A program made the translations under genes and the position numbers. The notes under the pieces are model-generated. The model made no database searches. It was not told the origin of the DNA and was given only the letters and a program-made list of their open reading frames with translations. A stretch of DNA of 64,000 bases from Atriophallophorus winterbourni (Eukaryota; Platyhelminthes; Trematoda; Plagiorchiida; Microphallidae). This document shows positions 22,695-32,811 of this stretch, in pieces (position 1 is the stretch's first letter; every line of letters begins with the position of its first letter). The stretch lies in the NCBI GenBank assembly GCA_013407085.1, contig JACCGJ010020041.1, positions 1 through 64,000 on the forward strand, given 5' to 3'.

Positions 22695-23430
22695 CTGATC
22701 ATTTTCTGGGTCGCGCAATATAAAATCATCACGAGAATAGATTTAATCGCGCCTAATTGACTGCTAAGTGGAGCACAGACATCATTTCATGTGCAAACTA
22801 ATTATCGCGGTGCAACTAGAAAAAGCATTCATAGCCGAACTTCACCGAATAAACCTACCATATTCAACCTCCAAAAAATCAGAATCGCATAAAACTGCGT
22901 TTGGTCTGAACAAATCTGTAACGATCAAGTGGTCACAAACCAAGGCTTTTAATGTATCTTCTGTCTTTAATAACCTCGCTTCAAAACTGAGAATGATAAG
23001 CTCATTGATAGAATATTTGCCATCTACTCCCGTTTGAACTCTCGTATATCAACATAGTTCACAACATAATTCACATTCAATTTGAACTAGAAGACAAAGA
23101 TTATGGTATACCTCGCGTGATTATTCAATGGTTTACTGTACGGCAGTGATAACTGGGCCATTCGTAAAAGAAAAGTGCGAAATGTGAACTATATGATAAA
23201 AGAAGCAGCTTTCGTTCCACGAGCAAATTAGGGATTGAAAAATAACATCGATTTTTAAACTGTTCTACAAAATAGCTTGATAAATATAGGGAAGCGCCGC
23301 TTACGTCAGGTGTACAGAATGGAAATGGTCGTTTTTCCATCAAGCTATTTCATGGTGAGTTTTCGTCAGGAAGCTGACATTTGTTAAGACAGCACTGGCT
23401 AGAAATATACGTTTTTCAATGAGATATGTA
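22695..23430. other. No gene recognised
   Basis: An 89-codon plus frame (22768-23037) lacks a known domain. The rest is AT-rich without repeats recognised elsewhere. Confidence 0.35.
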
Positions 23431-23499
23431 GGCATTTAACATTCAACGTGAGCGGAACGTTTTCTGGCGCTAATGGAGGTAGTGTGCGAAACGCCATGT

Positions 23500-25010
23500 A
23501 TAAGATAAGATGAAACAAACATGGTTTTCGGCTTCTGATCATGAATCACACCATCAGCGTGCACTTGAGTCTGATCGAGCGAGTATTGCGTATCGCAGTC
23601 AGCGCCCCATGACATATTGTCCACCCGGAATCTGACTGTTTATTTAACCGAAACATTTTAAATTATGAAACTCTGGTGCGTAGGTGATGTAGATCTATTT
23701 TCAATATCGCTTGAAGGAAATTAACAGTAATACTGAAATGGATTGGGTATAATATGATGTCTTGTGCAAATGAACTTGAAATATTGAAATGTGTTTGATC
23801 ATTTAACGGCGTGCCGCATGTAACATGCTGCGGCCTGGATTATGCCTCCATTCCACTAGTCAGTCTGTCATTGAAGCTCTCCTCTGAACTACAAAGAGTG
23901 AACCTCAAATCGAGTCATCATTGTACCATTTCAGTAAATTTAGCCTCATACAGTCTCTGCTGAAGAAGATTCTCGGATATTTATTGCAGAAACCTCATTC
24001 AGATAATTTTTAAATGCGCTTTTCAGAGGTCGAATGCTAACATAAATCTACACGATTTTACTCAACCATTTATAAGAAGTGACCTCCTGTTCGCTTTCAA
24101 AACCTTGAATACTGGAAACCATCCCCTCAAACAATTGATTATCCAAGTGGCTTCACTCAAACACTAAATATTTCAAAGATGTAAGTATTCCGTATTTACA
24201 AACGCAAAGAGCAAGTACGTAGCACCAAGTACGGAATGATAATTAAAATTGTTTACAGAGATCTTCACCAGCTTTGCACTAGCTTTTAATTCATTAACCT
24301 GATTACTTATGAAGTTTCATCGTTGATTTTATCATTATTCAGCAGCCAATCTTGAGTTACGTGAGAAAAAACTGCACTTTAAATCTGCAGAAAGGCGTAG
24401 GATTTACTTGTTACCAAAAGTGATAAAGACCAAATCACTGGCATTCTTAATTTGGATGATTAGTTTTCACGTGTGAGGGAACATATAAATTAAAGTTCTC
24501 ATGAATTGTTAGATAAGCGTAAATAGCAAATAATCATGGTTAACAGCATGATGTCCGCATCTAGGTACTACGTTGTAATGTAACTACACACACGGGAAAT
24601 ACTGTATGAACAATGGTATGGGACAGGTTCCAACATCACAAGTGATTCGAAGATCTCTCTTGTTGAAACCGTTAGTCGGCCATAGCGTCTCTTACATTAA
24701 ACTTTTGTATGACTCCGCGGGACACATTTTCTTTGCATTGATATGTAGGACAACGGAGTTCTATTCAACTTGTGAGTGAGTGAATTACTTACGTACATTG
24801 CAAAACAAATCTCTAGAAGCTCACTAGATGCAGACGCTAGTTTGACAGATGTGGCAATTTTGATAGATCAGCAAATTATTTACGGTGATAATTTGTTTGA
24901 AAATGAACTACGTTGTAGTAATCGGAAAATTATATTAACAGAAATATTGATTGGCAATAGCTCTGATAATATCTCAAATATGCAGTATACATAGAATTTT
25001 TATACTAAAG
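23500..25010 (+). repeat. Inverted single copy of the 35-52 kb repeat tail
   Basis: Three blocks match the higher-order array in reverse orientation: 23.50-24.01 kb to the tail at about 40.25-40.74 kb, 24.20-24.27 kb to about 40.07-40.10 kb, and 24.30-25.01 kb to 35.81-36.55 kb. Conserved translated peptides appear in both: 'WFSASDHESHHQRALE' (23.51 kb), 'LKKILGYLLQKP' (23.96 kb) and 'LLTYIAKQISRSSLDA' (24.79 kb). No LINE sequence precedes it, so the tail exists independently of the LINE. Exon-like CAG borders precede the second peptide in both copies. Confidence 0.65.
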
Positions 25011-25014
25011 CAAT

Positions 25015-25475
25015 AAAAATAGAATATATTGAGCTCAACGTCTTTATGATGGCAGGCACCGTATGGATCAGAATAAGGAGTTCGATCTCCGAAATATTGT
25101 CAAGCAATATCGTGATGAATAGCAATATATATATATATATATATTTCATTTGCAAACTACTTTAAAAGAAAGGATGCCATCCTACACTATATGCCAGCTC
25201 ATTCATAACAATTGTTCAGCTCAAAAACCTACAAACAAAGTAGGGAATTTGCTCATTAACTTTTAAGAAATAATACGTGTTCCTCAAAAAGCAAATCTAA
25301 CAAATATTATACCATGTTTATTGTGAAACTTTCCTTTGGACTGGGTTAAGTAGCCTACATCGAAACAGGGGAAACTGTAGGGACATTATGCCACCGCATA
25401 TCAAATGTGGTTCTGAACAGATGAATATGAACCTAAACGATTTTAGACTGGGTTTGAATTAATAAAATTAGAACT
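25015..25475. other. No gene; short AT run
   Basis: There is an AT microsatellite at about 25134-25145 and otherwise featureless AT-rich DNA. Confidence 0.4.
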
Positions 25476-25479
25476 ATCC

Positions 25480-25700
25480 GGTTGGTATTGCTACACCTCG
25501 AAAATAAGGTACCTTCAGATTTCACTGAGCGTTTTGTTCAGAAGAGTGTACGCTGTGCTGGTTACCTGTCGCTTGATACGCAGATTGATAGGCGAATTGG
25601 CAGAGCAACAACTATTCTGTACATTTTAAACTCTCGAATTTATGGTAACCGCAAGCTGACTGTAAATATAAAGATAATGGTATATATATATAAAGATTTC
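25480..25700 (+). mobile_element. RTE post-RT fragment
   Basis: The frame at 25482-25733 contains 'LDTQIDRRIGRATTILYILNSRIYG' then 'NRKLTVNIKIMVY', matching 30.13-30.24 kb of the long RTE copy. It is a scrap of the region just after the RT catalytic core, ending at a short TA run near 25690. Confidence 0.65.
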
Positions 25701-25739
25701 TATTCTTCTTCAACTTTGGATTGCTACAATTGAAATGTG

Positions 25740-26110
25740 GAACAAAAAATGACCCAGGTTTATGGATTAAGGGAAGGCTTTAAAATAGCTTGCAATGCAA
25801 AGCACTGTACAAGCGAGCTAGCGGCGTATTTTCGCACGTTGTTTCCCGTGGAAGCTCCCCCATGCAAATAATTACGAATGTAAACTCAGTGATGTGATAA
25901 TCAGTGCCAGCTTGGCACCATGGATTTATCACAGATCAACTAAAATGGTTGGCAGTTTCCGCAACATAACATATATTTACGGAATCCAACATATTGTTTT
26001 GGATACATTGGATCGCAGAAGGGTGCGATTAAATCTAATCCTTATCCATTCAAATAACCATTTTCCAGAAGGGAGCTATCAGATGTCAAATGAAAGACCC
26101 GTATGAAGGT
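25740..26110. other. No gene recognised
   Basis: A 70-codon frame (25894-26106) has no recognised domain. It leads into the palindrome. Confidence 0.35.
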
Positions 26111-26114
26111 ACTT

Positions 26115-26350
26115 TGCATTTGAACTGCTGCTAACGACAAGTAGGCAGATTGAAGTTTACAACCCAGAGAAATTTGAATTTGTAACAAAATCGTTCAGCA
26201 ATATTTTCCATCATACCGGGTTGATGCGTGAGATTTATTTTAACTACCAGAAGTCTCTCTCTCTCTCTCTTTCTCTCTCCTTCTCCTCTCTCTCTCTCTC
26301 TCTATATAGATCTATAATATATATAGATATACTATATATATATATATATC

Positions 26351-26384
<34 letters not shown>

Positions 26385-26550
26385 AAGAGAGATCGAGAGA
26401 GAGCAGACTTCTGGTAGTTAGACATAAATCTCATTGCCTCAACCCGGTGTGATGGGAAATAATTGCTGAAGCGATTTTGTTACAATTCAAGTTTCTCTGG
26501 GGTTGTGAAATTCAATCTGCCTACTTGTCGTTGGCATCCAGTTCAAATGC
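26115..26550. repeat. 436-bp imperfect palindrome (fold-back element)
   Basis: The left arm 26115-26255 begins 'gcatttgaactg'. The right arm 26405-26550 ends 'agttcaaatgc' and is its reverse complement with scattered mismatches and small indels. The inner arms are (CT)n at 26256-26305 and (GA)n at about 26375-26402, and the centre is an (AT)n core. Whole-length self-complementarity suggests a MITE-like fold-back or a snap-back duplication; no transposase or clear target duplication was seen. The short frames inside are by-products of the repeats. Confidence 0.8.
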
Positions 26551-26604
26551 AATATATATATACATCATATATAATATATATAATATATATATATATATAT
26601 AAAA
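26551..26604. repeat. (AT)n run beside the palindrome
   Basis: An AT-rich microsatellite with small interruptions. Confidence 0.85.
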
Positions 26605-27309
26605 TAGATTGTACGCGCTGCACTGCTTCTACTCGCCAGGAAAAGGGCGAAGGCGGCTGACTGGCGCCTCAAAACCAGCATCCTTCGGGCAGGTGGAGGT
26701 CTTAAGTCCATGAAGGCGGTCTTCTTGGGGGAAGGAAAACCCTTATCTCAAACCTCCACTGCCTTGTGTCCACATCCAATCATGGAAAAGGCTTTGGGAG
26801 TAAACCTCGAGGAAAACTACGGAGCCGAAGTCCCGTTAGGCAGTCTGAAGTTCTCTACAACTTCGCTCCGCCAACTTCTGCGACGGCATCGTTGTCCAAA
26901 CATATCAGCCTAGCTGTTCCTTTAGTTCCAGTGGTGCTATGGAGAGAGAGCACTTGCTGCTTGGGCAACAGATAGTTCTCACTTTGAACTGACCTAACGT
27001 ACATCACAACGCACCAATGGAGCGGACACTCCATTCCGCTTCTGCGGATAATAACACGGGAAGCTGCAGATACCGGTTAAAAGCTATAGCTTGATTGGCG
27101 TAGAGCGCAGCAATTAGGAATTCTTCCGACAGTGGGAGAGACTTTCAGGTCTCATTGGACGGCTACCGCCCGTCTCAAGCTAAGCAGCCCCCCCCCCGCT
27201 TCGCCACGGACTGCTATCCTCATTTGGTGCATTGGGATTAGGAATCAACCGACAAGCAGACTGTTTTTTCCGCACCAGCGAAACCAACCACTAAAAAACA
27301 AATGTCATT

Positions 27310-28095
27310 TCTGGAAGTGGGAATCTGGAACGTGCGGTGCATGCTTCCTGGATTTCCGTCTCGAATATCAGAGACGTAAAACAATCTGCTGTGTTAAACA
27401 ATGATCTATAGAGACTGAATGTTGACGTGGCTGCCCTGCAAAAGACGCGATTACCAGACAATGGTATACAAGCAGAAAGAGATTACAAATTTTCGGAAAG
27501 GAAGGAGTACCGATTAACCTCGACTATATAGAGTTGCGTTTGCTGTTTGAAACGACCCACTATAAGCAACACAACCGAGCAACAGTAGAAGCGAACGGAT
27601 TTTGACTCTAAATATGAAGTTCATTACTGTAACCATTACGTTGTTAAACGCTTACGCACCGACGCTCTCTGAGATGCCTGATGAAAAAGACGCAATTGGT
27701 CATAACCTCGCAGCAGTTCTGAAAAACTTGCCACATAGTAATTGTGTAGTGGTATTGGATGATTTAATTGCTACATTTAATGTAGATTACGAGTTTTTGC
27801 AAAACTGTCTTGGGAGGTTCGGTGTATGTAACACCAATTAAAATGGACAATGCCTTTTAGATTTATGCACACAGTTCAATCTTTGTGTCAGTAACACATT
27901 TTTCAAACAAAAACAAAGCATGAGGTCTCTTGGAAACATCCTCGCTCTAAGAATTGGCACTAGCTTGATCTCATTCTTGTTTGGCGCACTAATATAGGAA
28001 GCGTATTTCTCACCAGATCATATTAAAGCGCAGACTTTGGCACTGATCATTCACTGGTCTGTGCAAAACTGAAGCTTTTCGACACCAGATTTCAC
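27310..28095 (+). pseudogene. RTE endonuclease domain
   Basis: The domain starts near 27315 with 'WESGTCGACFLDF' in the open frame, or WNVRCML in the true frame, the usual N-terminal box. 'VTITLLNAYAPTLSEMPDEKD' (27.63 kb) is the NxYAPT box and 'CVVVLDDLIATF' (27.75 kb) the position of the GDFNA box, with catalytic Asp context changed. 'TDHSLVCAKLK' near 28.04 kb is the SDH box with a Thr. Multiple frame changes are present. Confidence 0.65.
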
Positions 28096-28688
28096 CGCAC
28101 CAAATTGTCTGGTAATCATAGGATTGGCGTCACCTGCATGTGCGAACCTAATGTAGCTGCGCGATATGTAAGAGACATCACACCTGAGTTCAGCGAGACA
28201 ATCCCACTTGAATCGGCTTTAAAATACTGAGAAACGATGAAAAGCTGCATATTTTGTGTCGCACTTTTCAATTTTGTTCCGGAGGAAGCTGAAACGAGCG
28301 AATGGTTCGAAGCAAAAGCTTCTGAGATGGCTGCTGTGTTGGATGAGAAACGGTCAGCATTCTTGAGCTTCAGAGTTATGCCGAAAAATGGGAAATAACG
28401 ACTATAACGAGCAGCTATAAATAAGGTGTAACAGACTGCAAGGCTATGTGCAAATGACTGTTGGACAGAAAGTAACCTTAGTATACAAAAGGCTGCGGAT
28501 ACTGGAAGTTTTCACGGTTTATATGATGGAATGGTCCAAACAAAATCTAAACGGTTCTCATTGAGTCTGCATCTGACGACCTGATTGTGGACAAAAATCA
28601 GCAGATATAAAAATTGGTAGAGCACTTCTCATCTCTCTAATTTAGAGACAGTACTGTTTTACCACATGTATTTGAAAATGTCGAGCAG

Positions 28689-28912
28689 TTGCCGACTATT
28701 GAATATCTAGATACTCCCCCTACTCTTGATGAGTTCAATAGAGCAATCTACCGCTTAGCGGATGGGAAATCCCTTGATGACGATGGAATTCCAGCTGAGC
28801 TCATCAAATGCAGTAGGGCAGCATTATTACAAACGCTTTACTACTTACTCCTTCAGTGCTGCCAGGAGGAGTGTGTCCTACAAGAGATGCGAGACACAAA
28901 GATCATCACACT
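28689..28912 (+). pseudogene. RTE reverse transcriptase, N-terminal part
   Basis: 'DTPPTLDEFNRAIYRLADGKS' and 'DDDGIPAELIKC' match the entry region of RTE reverse transcriptases, followed by 'QEMRDTKIITL'. At that point the frame runs into a GAA repeat and foreign sequence; the normal continuation YKNKGDRGDC resumes, altered, at about 29322. Confidence 0.75.
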
Positions 28913-29320
28913 AGAAGAAGAAGAAGAAGAAGAAGAAAAGAACTTCATTCGTTACAACGAATTTTCAGTTAATCAAAAAAACACAGAATTTCAACACGAA
29001 TAAGGGGGACGTCAAAATTTGATGGGAAAATTTGAGATTGCTAGTCACATTCAAAATCAAAACAGTTTCGGTTCCGTCTGCAGGCATGTATGAGTTTTCT
29101 TTCGCATTATTCCGAACGGCGCAGCAAATTCCCCATCCGTCAAAAAATAAAAATATTGCGCAGCGTTTAAAGCGTGCGGGGCATCAAACGTCCTTTGTTT
29201 ACATGTTCACAACATGTTAAAACGTTTGAAAAACAAAAGCTTTCGTGTTGACTGAAAAAAAATAAAAATGCATGAAAACATTAATTTTGAGCACGGCCGA
29301 TTCAAAGGCCCCGCTCCGAA
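28913..29320. mobile_element. ~400-bp insertion with (GAA)n at one end
   Basis: This sequence interrupts the RTE reverse transcriptase between the conserved 'KIITL' and 'KNKG' blocks. It starts with about eight GAA units (28913-28936) and is otherwise AT-rich, with no frame of its own. An element inserted in reverse would have (TTC)n at its 3' end, as some LINEs and SINEs do. No family was recognised and no clear target duplication was seen. Confidence 0.55.
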
Positions 29321-29321
29321 A

Positions 29322-30250
29322 GAATAAAGGATATAGAGGCGACTGCAACATTTACAGAGGAATCTCCCTTCTGAATGTTGTAGGCAAATTGTTTGTCAAA
29401 GTCTTGCAGATCCGGCTGCAAGTCCTAGCTGATATAATTTACTCCGAATCTCAATGTGGATTCCGCAAGAGAAGATGAACCGTTGACATGTTCATCACCC
29501 TAAGACAACTTCAAGAAAAATTGTCGGGAACAGCGTATGCCATTATACGCTGTTTTATTGATTTAACGAAGGCATTCGACTACGTCAGCAGGGAGGGTCT
29601 TTTCGATATGCTTGATTTGATAGGCTTCCCCCAAGACTGCTCAAGCTCGTTATTTCATTCCACTCAGGCATGAATGACTCAGTCAATTTTGACGGTTTCA
29701 GCTCAGAAGCTTTTAAAATTCGCCGAGGAGTCAAACAAGGGTGTGTTCTTGCTTCCACGCTTTTTGGCATTTTCTTCGCTCTGCTTCTGAAGCACGCTTT
29801 CAGGACGACAACAGAAAGTCATTACCAACACACGCAAAGAGATGGCAAGCTTTTCAATTTAAACCGGTTAAGAGCAAAACCAAGGCACGAAATGTGCTAA
29901 TCCTTGCTGTTTGCCGACGATGCAGCCTTTAATGCGCACTCCTAAGAGCACCTTTAACACTGTTTTTCGTCGGCATGCAAAGATTTTGGGCTAACAATCA
30001 TCATGGGCAAGACCAAAGTCCTTGGTCAAGGGACTGTATCGTCTCTCATCCAAACTGCTAGAAACTGTCAGCTTGAATCAGTCCATCATTTCACATATCT
30101 TGGTTCAACCATTGCGGATAACCTCTCGCTAGACACGGAGATTGATAAGCGGATTGCCAGAACAGCTGTCATTCTGCCCCATTCAAACTCTCGTGTTCGG
30201 GGTAACCGCAAGCTGACTGTAAATACAAAGATGATGGTATACAGCGCTTG
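29322..30250 (+). pseudogene. RTE reverse transcriptase, catalytic core
   Basis: Motifs in order: 'RKNKGYRGDCNIYRGISLL' (29.32 kb), 'ESQCGFRKRR' then a stop, motif A 'CFIDLTKAFDYVSREGLF' with its Asp (29.55 kb), motif B 'IRRGVKQGCVLASTLFGIFF' (29.72 kb), motif C FADDAAF around 29.91 kb in a shifted frame, and the 'FTYLGSTIADNLSLDTEIDKR' block (30.09-30.16 kb). The catalytic Asp residues survive, but at least four frame breaks prevent translation as one protein. Confidence 0.75.
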
Positions 30251-30254
30251 CGAA

Positions 30255-30740
30255 CTAAATGCTTTACCAACCGGCAGTTAAACCTGAACCACCCACTCAA
30301 GACACGAACTTAAGCTGAATGCTTTCCATCTGCAAGGCATCCGTCGTATCTTGAACATATCGAGGATGGACAGATTGACAAATGCTGAAGTGCTTTCAAA
30401 AGCTGGTCTACAGAGCACGTTCACTCTGTTGAGACAGCGCCGCCTGCGCTGGCTTGGTCATGTCTACAGAATATAAAATGGTCGTATTCCGAAAGATCTA
30501 CTCTATAGTGAGTTGCAACTAGGAAGTCGACCATTGGGCAGACCGCACTTGCGGTACAAAGACGTTTGCATAAGAGATATGAAAGCTCTTGGCATTGACC
30601 CGACGAGTTAGGAAGAACTTGCTTTTGACCGCTCACATTGCAGACAGTTTGTGAATTGTCGGCTGCAAGCTGAGGAGGAGCAGATAACGCCTCTTGGCTG
30701 CTGAACGCGATCTCGCCGCCGGCGTGCACTGACGGCAATG
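30255..30740 (+). pseudogene. RTE C-terminal region
   Basis: In broken frames the sequence encodes 'RRILNISRMDRLTNAEVLSK' (about 30.34-30.40 kb), 'LLRQRRLRWLGHVYRI' (30.42-30.47 kb), then a segment ending in MKALGIDPTS and a glutamate-rich end near 30.68 kb. These are the conserved post-RT blocks of RTE elements. The apparent 105-codon minus-strand frame over this stretch is antisense shadow. Confidence 0.65.
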
Positions 30741-30917
30741 AAAACCTAGATCAGACTGTCGTTTCCAGCGCTGCGGGTGCAGATTGTTCCTCCCGATGCG
30801 GACTGTTTAGTCATTCCACAGCCTGCGAACTTGAACATTCACGCGATTTGTGCTTTAAACTCCACTGTCGACATTGACCCGTAAGGAGGGCCACAAGCCC
30901 AACCGCTGTATTGGTCA

Positions 30918-30953
30918 TATATATATATATATATACTATATATATACTATATA

Positions 30954-31004
<51 letters not shown>
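30918..31004. repeat. (AT)n then (GT)n microsatellite
   Basis: AT runs with small interruptions to about 30986, then GT units to 31004. It separates the RTE 3' end from the hammerhead tandem array. Confidence 0.9.
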
Positions 31005-31187
31005 ATGTAAAAGCATCCAAATGAAAATTTTTGTTAATGTTTATCGGATTAACCCCATTAAACATGAGTTTGGACACATGTGAATGAACAGGTTGGTCGT
31101 ATCAGCCTTATCCAACAATGGCATACAGCGCTCATTGATTACCGTTCACCCACTGTATCAAGCGCATGCGGTTCCTGATAATACTGT

Positions 31188-31229
31188 CCCTACCTGATGA
31201 GTGCAAACAACACGAAACCGGTCGTGGGG
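31188..31229 (+). ncRNA. Hammerhead ribozyme, type I, copy 1 (intact core)
   Basis: Stem I CCCUAC (31188-31193) pairs with GUGGGG (31224-31229), six pairs including one U-G. The core CUGAUGA is at 31194-31200. Stem II GUG/CAC (31201-31203, 31211-31213) closes a CAAACAA loop. GAAA is at 31214-31217. Stem III is minimal: A-C against G-U around CG. The triplet GUC (31221-31223) places cleavage after 31223. Every invariant base is present. The short stem III suggests it would work best as a dimer or with loop contacts, as known for such minimal type I motifs. Confidence 0.75.
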
Positions 31230-31384
31230 TGTATGACGGAAAAGCATGCACAAGAATAGTTTTTTCATTGTTACGGGTTCAACCCCATTAACCATGTCTT
31301 TCGACACATGTGATTGAACAGTTTGGTCGTAACATACTTATCCAACAGTTTCAAACAAGCGCATGTGTAGCTTGATCTTACTGT

Positions 31385-31426
31385 CCCTACCTGATGTGTG
31401 CAAACACCACGAAACTGTTCGTGGGG
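31385..31426 (+). ncRNA. Hammerhead motif, copy 2 (core mutation)
   Basis: Stem I CCCUAC/GUGGGG and stem II GUG/CAC are kept. The core reads CUGAUGU instead of CUGAUGA (31391-31397), and the cleavage triplet is UUC. The core change should strongly reduce or abolish cleavage. Confidence 0.6.
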
Positions 31427-31583
31427 CGAGTGTGATGGAAGAGCATTCAAATGAATATTTTTTTCATTGTTACGGGTTTAACCCGATTAAACATGTGTTT
31501 CGACACATGTGATTGAACAGGTTGGTGGTAACATACTTATTCAACAGTTGCGTACAAGCGCATGCGTAGCTTGATCTTAATTT

Positions 31584-31625
31584 CGCTACCTGATGAGTGC
31601 AAACAGCATGAAACCGTTCGTGGGG
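31584..31625 (+). ncRNA. Hammerhead motif, copy 3 (weakened stems)
   Basis: The core is CUGAUGA and GAAA, both intact. Stem II is GUG/CAU (a G-U closing pair). Stem I is CGCUAC/GUGGGG with one G-G mismatch. The cleavage triplet is UUC. It may retain weak activity. Confidence 0.6.
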
Positions 31626-31782
31626 AGAGTGTGATGGAAAACCATGCAAATAATTATTTTTTTCTTTGTTACGGGTTTGACCCCATCAAATATGTCTTTT
31701 AACACATGTGATTGAACAGGTTGATCGTACCATACTTATCCAACAGTTGCATACAAGCGCATGCGTAGTCTGATCTTGCTGT

Positions 31783-31824
31783 CCCTACCTGATGAGTGCA
31801 AACAACGCGGAACCGGCCGTGGGA
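31783..31824 (+). ncRNA. Hammerhead motif, copy 4 (dead)
   Basis: CUGAUGA is intact at 31789-31795, but the GAAA segment reads GGAA and the triplet is GCC instead of GUC, so cleavage is not expected. The stem I strand GUGGGA has one lost pair. Confidence 0.6.
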
Positions 31825-31889
31825 TGTGTGTGATAGAACAGCATGCAAATGATTTATTTATCTTAGCGTATGTCTGAACACATACTTAA

Positions 31890-32805
31890 AAATCGAAATA
31901 TACTCCCGACGGAATAGTGCTGAACGTGACCCATTCACTTGATGAGATTGAATAAGTCTGATGCTTGCATTCGATGTAGAGTTTATCGTGCTCTTACTCG
32001 AATATGTCATTTGGAACTTTCTTTGGGTGAAAAGTGTTTTCTAACCTGAATGTGTTTTGTTCAATATTTTCGTGCAAAAAGTTCCTCTTCAATATGAATT
32101 TTCACTACAACGACTGCTTTCCAGTGTACTGAAATAGAGTAATATCTACTATGTGCTCTGAAAATATTTGTGCTTATTGCATATATTCAGGTGTCTAACG
32201 ACAGGACCATTCGTGGAGAGAAGGTATCAGCACTGCTGAATTGTTTCTTACAAAGTGCTCAGTAATGTACTCAGCATTGCAAATGTTAGAGACAAACTCG
32301 CTGCAATGTGGGGGTACACAACTATTTGAAATAACATATCGACGTTGCACACGCTGGAAGTTCACGGAAAACCGGTCAGTTATTTCGTGAGACTTAAGGG
32401 AAAGTAAAGAAAGCATAATTCCTAAGATGCCCACTCTCAATAAGTATAAAAATAGTGAATATTTTTTTCTTGGTTATCCAATGCATGCTAATCATGATAA
32501 ATCATTGTGAAATGTTTGTACAATAAAATTGAAGTATGTACAAACACGAATACATATTCAAGGTCACTTCCGCGGCGGAAGTTTACGTTCAATAAAAATA
32601 AAGATAAACAGTATTTACAACTTCCTTCGAGAGAATCACTACGCGATATGTCAGTATACAATAAAATACTGTAATTGGGAGAAAGAAAAATCAATGAATG
32701 TGACGTAAAGCACTGAAGCTAAAAGGCAAATGTTTATCGAAAATGCGTGATGTTCTGCGTTGTGGATTTTCCTATTATTTTCGTTTTGTTTTGTTTTGTT
32801 CAAAA
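31890..32805. other. No gene recognised
   Basis: Several 64-81-codon minus frames exist without domains. A (TTTTG)n-like run at about 32783-32800 forms the pyrimidine-rich tract before the exon candidate at 32812. Confidence 0.4.
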
Positions 32806-32811
32806 TAAAAG

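Larger units (their letters stand above)
26640..30900 (+). mobile_element. RTE-type non-LTR retrotransposon, nearly full length, inactive
   Basis: In order: 5' leader (26640-27300), endonuclease (27310-28095), linker (28100-28680), RT (28689-30250, interrupted at 28913-29320), C-terminal region (30255-30740) and 3' untranslated region (30740-30900). This is the domain order of RTE-clade elements. Conserved blocks include WNVRC at the start, NAYAPT, TDHSLV, DLTKAFDYVSREGLF, GVKQGCVLA and FADDAA. Frameshifts, stops and an insertion inactivate it. It is the reference for the many RTE scraps in the window. An (AT)n/(GT)n run lies just beyond its 3' end. Confidence 0.8.
31005..31885 (+). repeat. 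~199-bp tandem array, four units, hammerhead in each
   Basis: Four full head-to-tail units and the start of a fifth. Landmark 'gaacagNttggt' blocks lie at 31087, 31316, 31515 and 31714; unit 1 has about 30 extra bases. The hammerhead cores start at 31194, 31391, 31590 and 31789 (spacing 197, 199, 199). Each unit also holds an 'acgggttcaacccc'-like block. There is no protein frame. Unit size, tandem order and a type I hammerhead with tiny stem III are the features of metazoan small retrozymes, whose transcripts are cut to unit length and circularised. That function is inferred here. Confidence 0.8.

Noticed and set aside
27187..27197. Poly-C run as a functional site
   Set aside because: A run of about nine C within the RTE leader; no counterpart in other copies, most likely slippage.
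30421..30738. 105-codon minus-strand frame as a gene
   Set aside because: It is antisense to the conserved C-terminal region of the RTE element.
30811..31077. Frame rich in YIYIYI
   Set aside because: It is translation of an AT microsatellite. The same applies to frames at 12232-12477, 26221-26421, 26463-26660 and 35432-35635.
31150..31200. Type III reading of the hammerhead with a GTAGC/GCTAC stem I hairpin
   Set aside because: It leaves no UH cleavage dinucleotide and no stem III pairing. The type I reading explains stem I, stem III and the GUC site together.
31005..31885. CRISPR-like array of repeats
   Set aside because: The whole ~199-bp unit is repeated with no short repeat and unique spacer alternation, and the context is a eukaryotic retroelement region.
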